From the NCBI GenBank assembly GCA_031284065.1, contig JAITAP010000174.1:1-21677 (forward strand): 21,677 bases of DNA, written 5' to 3'. The notes beneath the pieces were generated by a model. The model did no database searches. It saw nothing but the letters and a program-made list of their open reading frames with translations, and was not told where the DNA came from. This document shows, piece after piece, positions 1 to 7,704 of the stretch (its first letter is position 1; each line of letters begins with the position of its first letter). The stretch is from Prevotellaceae bacterium. GTDB lineage: Bacteria; Bacteroidota; Bacteroidia; Bacteroidales; UBA932. Made by a program: the position numbers and the translations under genes.

Positions 1-85
1 TTTTGTCGGATATAGCCTCCAATAAATAATTACAATTTGCAGAAATACCCTTGCGAAAGTTGAGTAAAGAAAAAGGGCGAGTGTA

Positions 86-1294
86 TCAGGGGAGGGCGAC
101 GGGGAGTTTTCGTTTTACGTTGGGTAGGAAGATGGCCACCGCGCCCAGCAGCGGCACAAACGAGCACAGCTTGTAAACGTATGCGAGGCTTTTTACGTCC
201 GCAATGTTGCCCAGCACGGCGGCGGCTATGCCGGCAATGCCGAACGCAAGCCCAAAGAACAGCCCCGATATAAGCCCAATTCTGGTGGGGAGCAACTCCT
301 GCGCGTAAACAAGTATCGCCGAAAAGGCAGAGGAAAGCACCACGCCAATGGCAACGCTCAGCACGCACGTCCACATCAGGCTGGCGTACGGCATCATCAG
401 CGAAAAGGGGGCAGTCCCCAGAATGGAAATCCAAATAACGTACTTCCGCCCAAAGCGGTCGCCGATAGGCCCTCCCAGCAGCGTGCCCACCGCTGAGGCA
501 AAAAGAAACGCAAACAAAAACAGCTGCGATTGTTGGGTGGTAACGCCGAATTTCTCTATCAGGTAAAACGTGTAGAAGTTGCTGAGGCTCGCCATATACA
601 CGTACTTGGAAAAAATCAGCGCCAGCAGCAGGGCAAGCGAAAAGTAAATTTTCCGTTTCGACAGGCGCACCCGGTGAACGACGACTTTTTTAGCCGAGAC
701 GGAGCGCATCAGCCGGATTTTTTTCCTGTACCACTTTACAATCGGGCTTTTTGTCAGCAGCGAAATAATGGAGATACCTGCGAATACGGCAATGTAGCGT
801 TGCCCGTATGGAGCTACGATGGCGGCCGCCAGCAGGGGGCCTATGGAGCCTCCGAAATTTCCGCCCACCTGAAAGATGGATTGCGCCAACCCGTGGCGAC
901 CTCCCGACGCAAAGTGCGTCAGCCGCGAGGCTTCGGGGTGAATGACCGACGAGCCTAACCCGATAAACGCCACCGCGCCCATGACCAAGTAGATGGAATG
1001 GGCAAACGCCAGCATTAGCAGCCCTACCATAGTCGAAATCGTGCCTGCGCTAAGGTACCACGCCTGCGGACGCTTGTCGAAAAGAACGCCGAATATGGGC
1101 TGAAACACGGAGGCGCACAGCTGGTAAACGAGCACAATCAGGCCAATTTGCCCAAAAGTCAAAGATAAGTTATCCCTAATAACCGGATAAACGGCGGAAA
1201 CGGTCGACTGAAAGGCGTCGTTGAAAAGGTGCGCCAAGCTCAGGTACAGCAGCATGGAAATAGACGTACCCGAAGTGGAAGATGAATTTTTCAT
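86..1294 (-). CDS. MFS transporter, fosmidomycin-resistance (Fsr)-like
   Basis: A 402-residue polytopic inner-membrane protein of the major facilitator superfamily. The sequence is a run of hydrophobic segments with a motif-A-like loop after the second segment (FDKR, residues 72-75). The stretch HPEASR (119-124) followed by ASGGRHGLAQSIFQVGGNFG is characteristic of the fosmidomycin-resistance branch, so the likely role is proton-driven export of a small molecule or drug; the actual substrate cannot be read from the sequence. Length is normal for the family (about 390-410). It begins 7 nt after the exonuclease gene ends, so it is probably the last gene of a dnaN-exonuclease-MFS transcript. The link to replication genes is positional only. 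Family assignment is firm, substrate is inference. Confidence 0.9.
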   Translation of the reverse strand: MKNSSSTSGTSISMLLYLSLAHLFNDAFQSTVSAVYPVIRDNLSLTFGQIGLIVLVYQLCASVFQPIFGVLFDKRPQAWYLSAGTISTMVGLLMLAFAHSIYLVMGAVAFIGLGSSVIHPEASRLTHFASGGRHGLAQSIFQVGGNFGGSIGPLLAAAIVAPYGQRYIAVFAGISIISLLTKSPIVKWYRKKIRLMRSVSAKKVVVHRVRLSKRKIYFSLALLLALIFSKYVYMASLSNFYTFYLIEKFGVTTQQSQLFLFAFLFASAVGTLLGGPIGDRFGRKYVIWISILGTAPFSLMMPYASLMWTCVLSVAIGVVLSSAFSAILVYAQELLPTRIGLISGLFFGLAFGIAGIAAAVLGNIADVKSLAYVYKLCSFVPLLGAVAIFLPNVKRKLPVALP

Positions 1295-1301
1295 GCCGCC
1301 G

Positions 1302-2069
1302 CTACCTGTTAATGCTCTTCAGCCTGATTTGCGTGAGTATGCGCTTGGTGTCGAGGGTAAAATCGCCGTTCATCATCCATGCGTAGTAGCTGGGCTCCCT
1401 GGCCAGCACTTCGGTAACCTTTCGCCCCTTGTGCTTTCCAAAGTTGATAATTTCGTTGCCGTTGTCATCCAGCACGATGCGCCCGGCGTAGTCAACGTTG
1501 CGGTTTTTTGCCGAAAATTCCGCCAAAAAAGCCACGTCATTTTGCAGCTCGGGGTAGCGGTCGAGCTGCGCCAGCAGTACGTCGTAGGTGGCGCGCGTAT
1601 CGGCCTCGGCGCTGTGGGCGTTAACCAAATCCTTTTGGCAGTAAAACTTGTACGCTGCCGCCAGCGTGCGCTGCTCCATGCGGTGGAATATGTTTTGCAC
1701 ATCTACCATGCGGCGGCTGCGGAAATCAACCTCCACGCCGACGCGTAAAAACTCTTCCACCAGCAACGGCACGTCAAACTTGATGGAGTTGTAGCCCGCC
1801 ACGTCGCAGCCTTCAAGGTAGGCAGCCAAATTTTTTGCCACCTCCTTAAAGGTCGGGCAATCTTTTACATCCTCATCGGTAATGCCGTGCACTTTGGTTG
1901 ACTCTGCCGGAATGGGTATCGTGGGGTTAATTCGCTGCGTCTTCACCTCCTCGCGCCCGTCGGGCATTACTTTGATGATGGAAACTTCAACAATTCTGTC
2001 GCGCGAAACATCCACTCCCGTAGTTTCAAGGTCAAGAACCGCTATGGGATTTTTCAGATTTAAGTGCAT
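1302..2069 (-). CDS. DEDDh 3'-5' exonuclease (DNA pol III epsilon-like) with C-terminal DUF3820-type domain
   Basis: A 255-residue nuclease of the DnaQ/epsilon superfamily. All five DEDDh residues are visible: D13 and E15 in VLDLETTG, D99 in NSIKFDVPLL, and H152 and D157 in AHSAEADTR. It would remove nucleotides from DNA 3' ends using two metal ions. After the exonuclease domain (about 1-180) comes a short module, FGKHKGRKVTEVL around residues 210-222 with YYAWM shortly after, that resembles the DUF3820/QSregVF_b family. It starts 14 nt after dnaN ends; pairing of dnaN with such an exonuclease is common in Bacteroidota and suggests work with the sliding clamp, in proofreading or repair. Whether it is the replicative proofreader or an accessory exonuclease cannot be decided here. 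Confidence 0.92.
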   Translation of the reverse strand: MHLNLKNPIAVLDLETTGVDVSRDRIVEVSIIKVMPDGREEVKTQRINPTIPIPAESTKVHGITDEDVKDCPTFKEVAKNLAAYLEGCDVAGYNSIKFDVPLLVEEFLRVGVEVDFRSRRMVDVQNIFHRMEQRTLAAAYKFYCQKDLVNAHSAEADTRATYDVLLAQLDRYPELQNDVAFLAEFSAKNRNVDYAGRIVLDDNGNEIINFGKHKGRKVTEVLAREPSYYAWMMNGDFTLDTKRILTQIRLKSINR

Positions 2070-2083
2070 TTTTCCCGTTCGGC

Positions 2084-3208
2084 CTACGCATTAATCATCA
2101 TTGGCATAAGCAGCATCAGCGTTTCTTCCTTTTCGGGGTCTTCGCCTATCGGCAAAATAAGCCCTGCGCGGCTTGAATCGGAGAACTCGAGGCTAACCTC
2201 CTGCGTATGCAAGTTCATCAATATTTCTATAAGGAAAGCCGATTTGAAACCGATTTCCAGCTCTTCGCCCTCGTACTGGCAGGCGATGCGCTCCACGCCC
2301 GACTGCGAAAAGTCGAGGTCTTGCGCGCTTATGGTTATCTGATTTTCGGTGAGCTTGAGGCGGATAAGCCCCGTTCCGGCAGGCCCCAGCGGAGCGATAC
2401 GCTTCACCACCGACAGCAGCTCTACTCTGTCTATGCTTACCTTGTTGGGATTTTCGGTGGGAATAACGGTGTTGTACGCCGGAAAAGAGCCCTCTATCAG
2501 GCGGCACACCAGCTTGTAGCCCGACAGACTGAAAGCTGCGTTTTTGCTGTCAAAAGCAACCTCTACCACGTCTTGCTCCTTGTTGAGAATGTTGCGCAGC
2601 AAGGCGGCGGGCTTTTTTGGCAAAATGAAAGAGGTATTGCCCTCAACTTTAACGTCGGGGCGGCGGTAGCGCACCAGCTTGTGGGCGTCGGATGCGACAA
2701 AGGTTGCGTAATTTCCCGTCATATCAAAGAAGATACCGTTCATCACGGGGCGCAGCTCGTCGGCGGCGGAGGCAAAAATTGTTTTCAAAATTCCTTCGTT
2801 GAGCGTTGGCGCGGCAAAGTTAATGGTTGTAGCGCTTTCTTCAACTTCGGGCACCTTAGGAAATTCCTGCGGGTCAAAACCCGGCAGCGTGAGCTTACCC
2901 GTTGCCCAGCTGATTTCGATTTGGAACGTGTCGGGATTTACGGTAATGGTCAGGGGTTGCTCGGGAAACTCTTTCAGCGACTCTGCCATCATTCGCGGCG
3001 CGGCTACGCTCCCTTCTTCCTGTATGCTGGGAACAGCGAGCTCCGAAATGAGCGTAGTTTCGAGGTCTGACGCCATAATGGTCAGCTTGCCGTCTTGGAG
3101 CTGGAGCAGAATATTATCCAGAATAGGCAGCGTATTCTTGCTGTTCATTACTTTCCCCATCAGCTGCAAGTGGTTGAGCAGCTCTGTGCTTGGAATTACA
3201 AATTTCAT
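2084..3208 (-). CDS. dnaN: DNA polymerase III beta subunit (sliding clamp)
   Basis: 374 residues, the normal length for the bacterial beta clamp, a homodimeric ring that tethers polymerase III and many repair proteins to DNA. The N-terminus MKFVIPSTELLNHLQLMGKV, the segment NTLPILDNILLQ, the middle-domain segment ELRPVMNGIFFD, the FPAYNTVIP region and the C-terminal LMLLMPMMINA (the normal MPM end of the third domain) are recognisable. The start at 3208 matches the family N-terminus exactly. It is the first gene of a three-gene minus-strand cluster. It is not next to dnaA in this window, as is usual in Bacteroidota. A possible -7 element lies about 130 nt upstream. No abnormality seen. Confidence 0.97.
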   Translation of the reverse strand: MKFVIPSTELLNHLQLMGKVMNSKNTLPILDNILLQLQDGKLTIMASDLETTLISELAVPSIQEEGSVAAPRMMAESLKEFPEQPLTITVNPDTFQIEISWATGKLTLPGFDPQEFPKVPEVEESATTINFAAPTLNEGILKTIFASAADELRPVMNGIFFDMTGNYATFVASDAHKLVRYRRPDVKVEGNTSFILPKKPAALLRNILNKEQDVVEVAFDSKNAAFSLSGYKLVCRLIEGSFPAYNTVIPTENPNKVSIDRVELLSVVKRIAPLGPAGTGLIRLKLTENQITISAQDLDFSQSGVERIACQYEGEELEIGFKSAFLIEILMNLHTQEVSLEFSDSSRAGLILPIGEDPEKEETLMLLMPMMINA

Positions 3209-3333
3209 GCTAAATTGATTGTTAAGCCTCTCTGCGCTTTACCAACGGTATTGAGACAGGGTGGCGGGTTAAACTTTAGTCCTCTTGCCCAACATCTGAT
3301 TTTATTGGAGTTTGAGGTATTTACTTTGCGGGA

Positions 3334-3341
3334 CAAAATTA
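3334..3341 (-). promoter_or_regulatory. Possible -7 element for dnaN operon
   Basis: On the minus strand the sequence reads TAATTTTG, a match to the Bacteroidota -7 consensus TAnnTTTG. No TTG is found at the expected -33 position, so this rests on one box only. It would give a leader of roughly 120 nt before dnaN. Confidence 0.3.
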
Positions 3342-3388
3342 TAAAATATTCGTACACGCGGCGCGAGTGTTTATAATTCTAATTAGGG

Positions 3389-3408
3389 ATTGCCAATCTT
3401 TTGGCAAT
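3389..3408 (-). terminator. Stem-loop after the DUF4340-like gene
   Basis: ATTGCCA (3389-3395) and TGGCAAT (3402-3408) form a perfect 7-bp stem with a 6-nt loop, 29 nt past the stop codon of the minus-strand gene ending at 3438. The following minus-strand sequence is AT-rich but lacks a clean U-tract, so termination is plausible rather than certain. Confidence 0.4.
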
Positions 3409-3437
3409 AAAATGCTTATCGAAAGATTTAATAAACA

Positions 3438-4436
3438 TTACTTCGTCAAAAAGAAGTTGACATCTTTTATAAGCAGGTCAAAATCAACCCATAATGCTAT
3501 GGCAAGGTTGGGGTCGTCGTCTTGCTGGAGGTAGCAGCGGTTGAGGTCTGTTTTGGTTGGCCGTCCAAAGGCGTCGAGCGCGTCGCCCACCGGCATGTAG
3601 AACAGCTTGACGGTACGGGTAGCGCCGTCTCTGCCCTCAATGGTAAAAATGTAGGCGAGGCTGGTCATCACAATAGCGTCAAAGTCTTCCGCGCTAAGGC
3701 CGGTGGTGTAGCGCTCAAAGTTCACATCATGGTAGTAGGAGAGGTAGCGGCGCACGCGGGCGCTGTCTAAATTACGAAATATTCTGCCGCTGTACAGCGC
3801 CGTTACCTGCGCCTGTCCAAGCGTGTCGAGGCTCAACTTGAGCGAGCGTTCGGGCTTGCCCAAGTCCTCCACGCTTATGGCGGCTATTTGCGACGGCAGC
3901 ATGTTTATTACAGTCGTTTTGTACCAAAATAGCGGGTTGGCGTCCATCAGCGAAAAAATGTCCAGCTCTCCGTTTCCGCTCACCTCTACCACGTAGGGCT
4001 TTTCGGCGGATACGGCGCCCACCGGCATGGTATCCACCATACCTATCGAGTAGCTGCGGATTTTTCCCAGCCAGTCCGATATTGACACGTGCAGCGCAGC
4101 GCCTTTCGCCTGCCGGTACGCTTCGGCGTACTCAACCGGCAGCGGATATTTTACCTGTAGCATTTGCAGGGCAAACAGCGCATCAACAATTCTTTCTTGC
4201 TGCGCTACCTTGTCGCCGTCAATGTACCAAATGCCGTTGCGCTTGCGCAATTTTACCTGCTGTTCGCCATCGGAAAAGGTGATGCTGCGTACCTTGTTGG
4301 CGTCGGCAAAGCCAAAGTCGGTGGCGCTTACCAGCAGCGAGCGTCCTAAAAAAAGCAGCAGCGCTGCCGCCGCCATAATCAGCCCAAGTATGATAATAAC
4401 TTGCTTACGGTTGGTTGTTTGTTGCATATACCTCAA
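3438..4436 (-). CDS. DUF4340-like membrane-anchored protein
   Basis: A 332-residue protein with one N-terminal membrane segment (about residues 14-36, VIIILGLIMAAAALLLFLG) preceded by a short basic cytoplasmic stretch, so most of the chain should lie outside the inner membrane. The region after it (VRSITFSDGEQQVKLRKRNG, IWYIDGD, then a possible helical segment with the ALQML stretch) resembles DUF4340, a domain often found near ABC-type or gliding-related transporters in Bacteroidota; the biochemical role is unknown. A second in-frame ATG three codons downstream (4427) is an equally possible start. It is divergent from polA and has no close partner on its own strand. Family call is from remembered motif similarity and is moderate; no function is claimed. 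Confidence 0.7.
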   Translation of the reverse strand: MRYMQQTTNRKQVIIILGLIMAAAALLLFLGRSLLVSATDFGFADANKVRSITFSDGEQQVKLRKRNGIWYIDGDKVAQQERIVDALFALQMLQVKYPLPVEYAEAYRQAKGAALHVSISDWLGKIRSYSIGMVDTMPVGAVSAEKPYVVEVSGNGELDIFSLMDANPLFWYKTTVINMLPSQIAAISVEDLGKPERSLKLSLDTLGQAQVTALYSGRIFRNLDSARVRRYLSYYHDVNFERYTTGLSAEDFDAIVMTSLAYIFTIEGRDGATRTVKLFYMPVGDALDAFGRPTKTDLNRCYLQQDDDPNLAIALWVDFDLLIKDVNFFLTK

Positions 4437-4474
4437 AAAAACTTGTGTTCAAAAAATATGGCTAAACTTGGCTA

Positions 4475-4482
4475 CAAATATA
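4475..4482 (-). promoter_or_regulatory. Possible -7 element for the DUF4340-like gene
   Basis: Minus-strand TATATTTG matches TAnnTTTG and lies 38 nt upstream of the start at 4436. There is no TTG at the usual -33 spacing; support is from one box. Confidence 0.35.
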
Positions 4483-4643
4483 AGCAGAGTTTTGATAAAA
4501 AAATTTTTTGCCCCCGAAAATTACAGGCAAAGCTGCTGCGGGGCGCGGCTAAAGCGCAAATATTAAGAAGCTCCAACCGCTATCTAACGCGCCTCGCCGT
4601 CATGCGCCACCTCCCCAATTTCATGGGTAATGCGCAAGCGGGG

Positions 4644-4675
4644 TTTGTAAAGATGAGAATTTTCATGTAAGTTTG
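4644..4675 (+). promoter_or_regulatory. polA promoter (Bacteroidota type)
   Basis: TTTG at 4644-4647, a 20-nt spacer, then TAAGTTTG at 4668-4675 match the -33/-7 consensus TTTG-N20-TAnnTTTG. Transcription would start near 4682. This decides the polA start: the in-frame ATG at 4673 overlaps the -7 box and would not be in the mRNA, so 4709 is the start. Confidence 0.75.
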
Positions 4676-4708
4676 CAGCCACGTACAAAACAACTCACTA
4701 TACATTGC

Positions 4709-7513
4709 ATGAAAAAGTTATTCCTTCTCGACGCATTTGCCCTCATCTATCGAGCGTACTATGCTTTTCTGAAAAAACCAATGGTAAATGCTCAAGGGCT
4801 AAATACATCGGCAATTTTTGGGTTTACAAAAACGCTGTTAGACCTCATCCGCCGCGAAAACCCCACGCACATAGCCGTGTGCTTTGACCCGGGCGGCGAA
4901 ACGTTCCGGCACATGATGTACCACGCATACAAGGCAAACCGCAGCGAAACGCCTGAGGTAATCATGCAGTCCGTGCCCATCATCAAGGAGGTTATAGCGG
5001 CATTCAACATCCCCATCATTATGGCGCCGGGCTTTGAGGCCGACGACGTAATCGGTACGCTGGCAAAAAAGGCGGAGGCTGCCGGATTTGTAACGTACAT
5101 GATGACGCCCGACAAGGATTACGGGCAGCTGGTAACGGATAATATTTTAATTTTTAAGCCTGCCCGCTGGGGCAAACCGGACGAAAAAATCGGCATACAC
5201 GAAATATGCGCGCACTACGGCATACAGCGCCCCGAGCAGGTTATAGACGTGCTGGCGCTTTGGGGAGACGCTTCGGACAACGTGCCCGGTGCGCCGGGAA
5301 TTGGCGAAAAAACGGCGACAAAGCTGGTGGCGCAGTACGGCACGTTAGAAGGCGTAATTGAGCACGTGCACGAGCTCAATGGAAAAACCCGCGAGGCGAT
5401 AGCGCAAAACATTGAGCAGCTGGAGCTGGCAAAGAGGTTGGTAACGATAGACCTGAACGTGCCCGTAGAGCTGAACGAAGAGCAGCTGCAAAAAAAGGAG
5501 CTTGACAAAAATGCGCTGCGCGATTTGTTTACCAAGCTGGAGTTTCACGCGCTTGCGCGGGAGCTGTTCGGCAGGAATGCCCTGCAAGCGGCGGCAAAAA
5601 AGCCGTCCGAAGCGTCCGTGCAGGGCGACTTGTTCGGCGCAGCTGCTTCGGCAGCGCCAACGCACGCAGAGGCTGTTGATACCAAATCGCACCTCAAAAC
5701 GAGCAACGACGTTCCCCACACGTACCACGTGGCGCAAAGCGTGAGCGAGGTAAAGGCGTTGTGCGATATGCTGATGCAGCAAGCCGAATTTTGCTTTGAC
5801 AGCGAAACGGACGGCGTCAACCCCATTAACGACGACGTTGTAGGCCTGTCGTTTGCCGTAAAGCCTTACGAGGCTTGGTTTGTGCCGCTATCGCCCGGCG
5901 AAGAGCGCTTTGCGGAAAAAGTAGCGCTGCTTCGCGCTCCGCTGGAAAGCGAAAGCATTGCAAAAATAGGGCAAAACATCAAGTTCGACTACCTCGTGCT
6001 GAAGCGCATCGGCATTGCGCTACAGGGCAAGCTGCTCGATACCATGCTGGCGCACTACCTGCTGGAGCCGGACATGCGCCACAACATGAACTACCTTGCC
6101 GAAGTTTACCTGAGCTACCAGCCTGTCCCCATCGAAGATTTGATAGGAAACAAAAAGGAAGGGCAGAAAAAAATGTCGCAGGTGGCGCTGGAGCGGCTGG
6201 TGGAGTACGCCGCCGAAGACGCCGACGTAACCTTGCAGCTGCGGAAAATCTTATTTGACGAGCTGGACAAAAACAACCTGCGGACGCTGTACGAAGAGAT
6301 AGAAGCGCCGCTGGTGTACGTGCTGGGCGATATGGAGTGGGAAGGCGTGCGCATTGACGCCAAGGGGCTGGCCGAGTACGGAAAGGAGCTGGCGGCAGAG
6401 CTGCAAAAGCTTGAAAAGGAAATTCAGGAGATTGCGGGCGAGCCCGCGCTCAACGTTTTTTCGCCAAAGCAGCTGGGCGAAGCGCTGTTTGACAAGCTGA
6501 AAATATCGGACAACGCGCGTACCACCGGAAAAACAAAGCAGTACTCCACCAGCGAGGAAACGCTGATGGCGCTGCGCGACAAGCACCCCGTTATCGACAA
6601 AGTGCTGGAGATGCGCGGGCTGAAAAAGCTGCTTTCGTCATACGTAGAAACCTTGCCCACGCTGGTAAATCCGCACACGGGACACATCCACACCTCGTTC
6701 AACCAAGCCGTAACCTCCACCGGCAGGCTGAGCAGCAACAACCCCAACCTGCAAAACATTCCCATCCGCGACGAGCGCGGGCGCGAAATCCGGAAAGCCT
6801 TTATCCCCTCCGACGAAAACCATGTCCTGCTCGCCGCAGACTACTCGCAGGTGGAGCTCCGCATCATGGCGCACCTGAGCAACGACGCCAACCTTGTGGA
6901 GGCGTTCCTGAAAAACGAGGATATTCACGCAAGCACCGCCTCAAAAATATTTCACATACCTATCAACGAGGTGAACAAGGAGCAGCGGCGACGCGCCAAA
7001 ACCGCCAACTTTGGCATTATTTACGGCATATCGGCGTACGGGCTGGCGCAGCGGCTCAACATTCCGCGCAGCGAGGCAAAAATACTCATCGACGGGTATT
7101 TTGACACCTACCCGCAGGTGCGCGCCTACATGACCAACGCTATAAAAGCGGTGCGCGACAAAGGCTACGTGCAAACCCTCTGCGAGCGAAAGCGCATGTT
7201 GCCCGACATCAACTCGCAAAACGCGGTGGTGCGCGGATTTGCCGAGCGCTACGCCATCAACGCGCCCATACAGGGGGCTGCCGCCGACATTATCAAGCTG
7301 GCAATGATAAAAATCCACCGCCGCCTGCGCCGCGAAAATTTTCAGTCGCGCATGATTTTACAGGTGCACGACGAGCTGGTTTTTGACGTGCGCAAGCCCG
7401 AGCTCGAAAAAGTGAGGCAGATGGTGATAAGCGAAATGGAGTCGGCATACAAGCTGGTAGTGCCGCTGATTGCAGAAGCCGGAACGGGGGATAACTGGCT
7501 TAGCGCCCACTAA
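4709..7513 (+). CDS. polA: DNA polymerase I
   Basis: 934 residues from the chosen start (MKKLFLLDAFALIYRAYYAF, the normal PolA N-terminus). Order of domains: 5'-3' exonuclease/flap nuclease (about 1-300, with DPGGETFRH and ADDVIGTLA), a 3'-5' proofreading domain with its DxE motif intact (D364, E366 in FDSETDG), and the polymerase domain with motif A (ADYSQVELR, D711), motif B (RRAKTANFGIIYG, K764) and motif C (VHDEL, D888). It fills gaps after primer removal and excision repair. The intact DxE suggests proofreading is active, unlike in several Gram-positive PolA proteins. Its own promoter lies directly upstream and no gene follows within 190 nt, so it is probably monocistronic. A longer ORF opens at 4673, but the promoter position argues against it. 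Confidence 0.97.
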   Translation: MKKLFLLDAFALIYRAYYAFLKKPMVNAQGLNTSAIFGFTKTLLDLIRRENPTHIAVCFDPGGETFRHMMYHAYKANRSETPEVIMQSVPIIKEVIAAFNIPIIMAPGFEADDVIGTLAKKAEAAGFVTYMMTPDKDYGQLVTDNILIFKPARWGKPDEKIGIHEICAHYGIQRPEQVIDVLALWGDASDNVPGAPGIGEKTATKLVAQYGTLEGVIEHVHELNGKTREAIAQNIEQLELAKRLVTIDLNVPVELNEEQLQKKELDKNALRDLFTKLEFHALARELFGRNALQAAAKKPSEASVQGDLFGAAASAAPTHAEAVDTKSHLKTSNDVPHTYHVAQSVSEVKALCDMLMQQAEFCFDSETDGVNPINDDVVGLSFAVKPYEAWFVPLSPGEERFAEKVALLRAPLESESIAKIGQNIKFDYLVLKRIGIALQGKLLDTMLAHYLLEPDMRHNMNYLAEVYLSYQPVPIEDLIGNKKEGQKKMSQVALERLVEYAAEDADVTLQLRKILFDELDKNNLRTLYEEIEAPLVYVLGDMEWEGVRIDAKGLAEYGKELAAELQKLEKEIQEIAGEPALNVFSPKQLGEALFDKLKISDNARTTGKTKQYSTSEETLMALRDKHPVIDKVLEMRGLKKLLSSYVETLPTLVNPHTGHIHTSFNQAVTSTGRLSSNNPNLQNIPIRDERGREIRKAFIPSDENHVLLAADYSQVELRIMAHLSNDANLVEAFLKNEDIHASTASKIFHIPINEVNKEQRRRAKTANFGIIYGISAYGLAQRLNIPRSEAKILIDGYFDTYPQVRAYMTNAIKAVRDKGYVQTLCERKRMLPDINSQNAVVRGFAERYAINAPIQGAAADIIKLAMIKIHRRLRRENFQSRMILQVHDELVFDVRKPELEKVRQMVISEMESAYKLVVPLIAEAGTGDNWLSAH

Positions 7514-7532
7514 AATATTTTTTTTGATGCGA

Positions 7533-7548
7533 TTGTGCACGAGCACAA
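7533..7548 (+). terminator. Weak stem-loop after polA
   Basis: TTGTGC and GCACAA form a 6-bp stem around ACGA, 20 nt after the polA stop. No U-tract follows (it precedes the stem instead), so this is only a candidate terminator. Confidence 0.25.
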
Positions 7549-7561
7549 ACTTATAGCGCGT

Positions 7562-7641
7562 TACTTGGTAAAGTATTACAATATTTTTCCCTTTAAATTA
7601 TGTTTGCATAAAATATAATTGCACGAAAAGTATTACTTTTG
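7562..7641 (+). promoter_or_regulatory. Putative promoter/operator region of the LacI-family gene
   Basis: A -7-like box TACTTTTG lies at 7634-7641. It overlaps a perfect palindrome AAAAGTA-T-TACTTTT (7626-7640). The 10-mer AAAGTATTAC occurs at 7570-7579 and again at 7627-7636, and the first copy is part of a second dyad TACTT-GGTA-AAGTA (7562-7575). Two related dyads around a promoter suit binding by a dimeric regulator such as the gene downstream. The nearest TTTG (7603-7606) is 27 nt from the -7 box, longer than usual, so the promoter itself is less certain than the symmetry. Confidence 0.4.
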
Positions 7642-7704
7642 TATCCGTATTGCAAAACGATAAAAGTAAAATAGTAAATTACAAACCATAAAAATTATTT
7701 ACCT

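Noticed and set aside
2207..3070. Long plus-strand frame opposite dnaN
   Set aside because: It lies wholly antisense to dnaN, has low-complexity composition typical of shadow frames in moderately GC-rich genes, and no recognisable domain.
4673..4708. Upstream in-frame start of polA
   Set aside because: It overlaps the -7 box and lies before the predicted transcription start; the family N-terminus begins at 4709.
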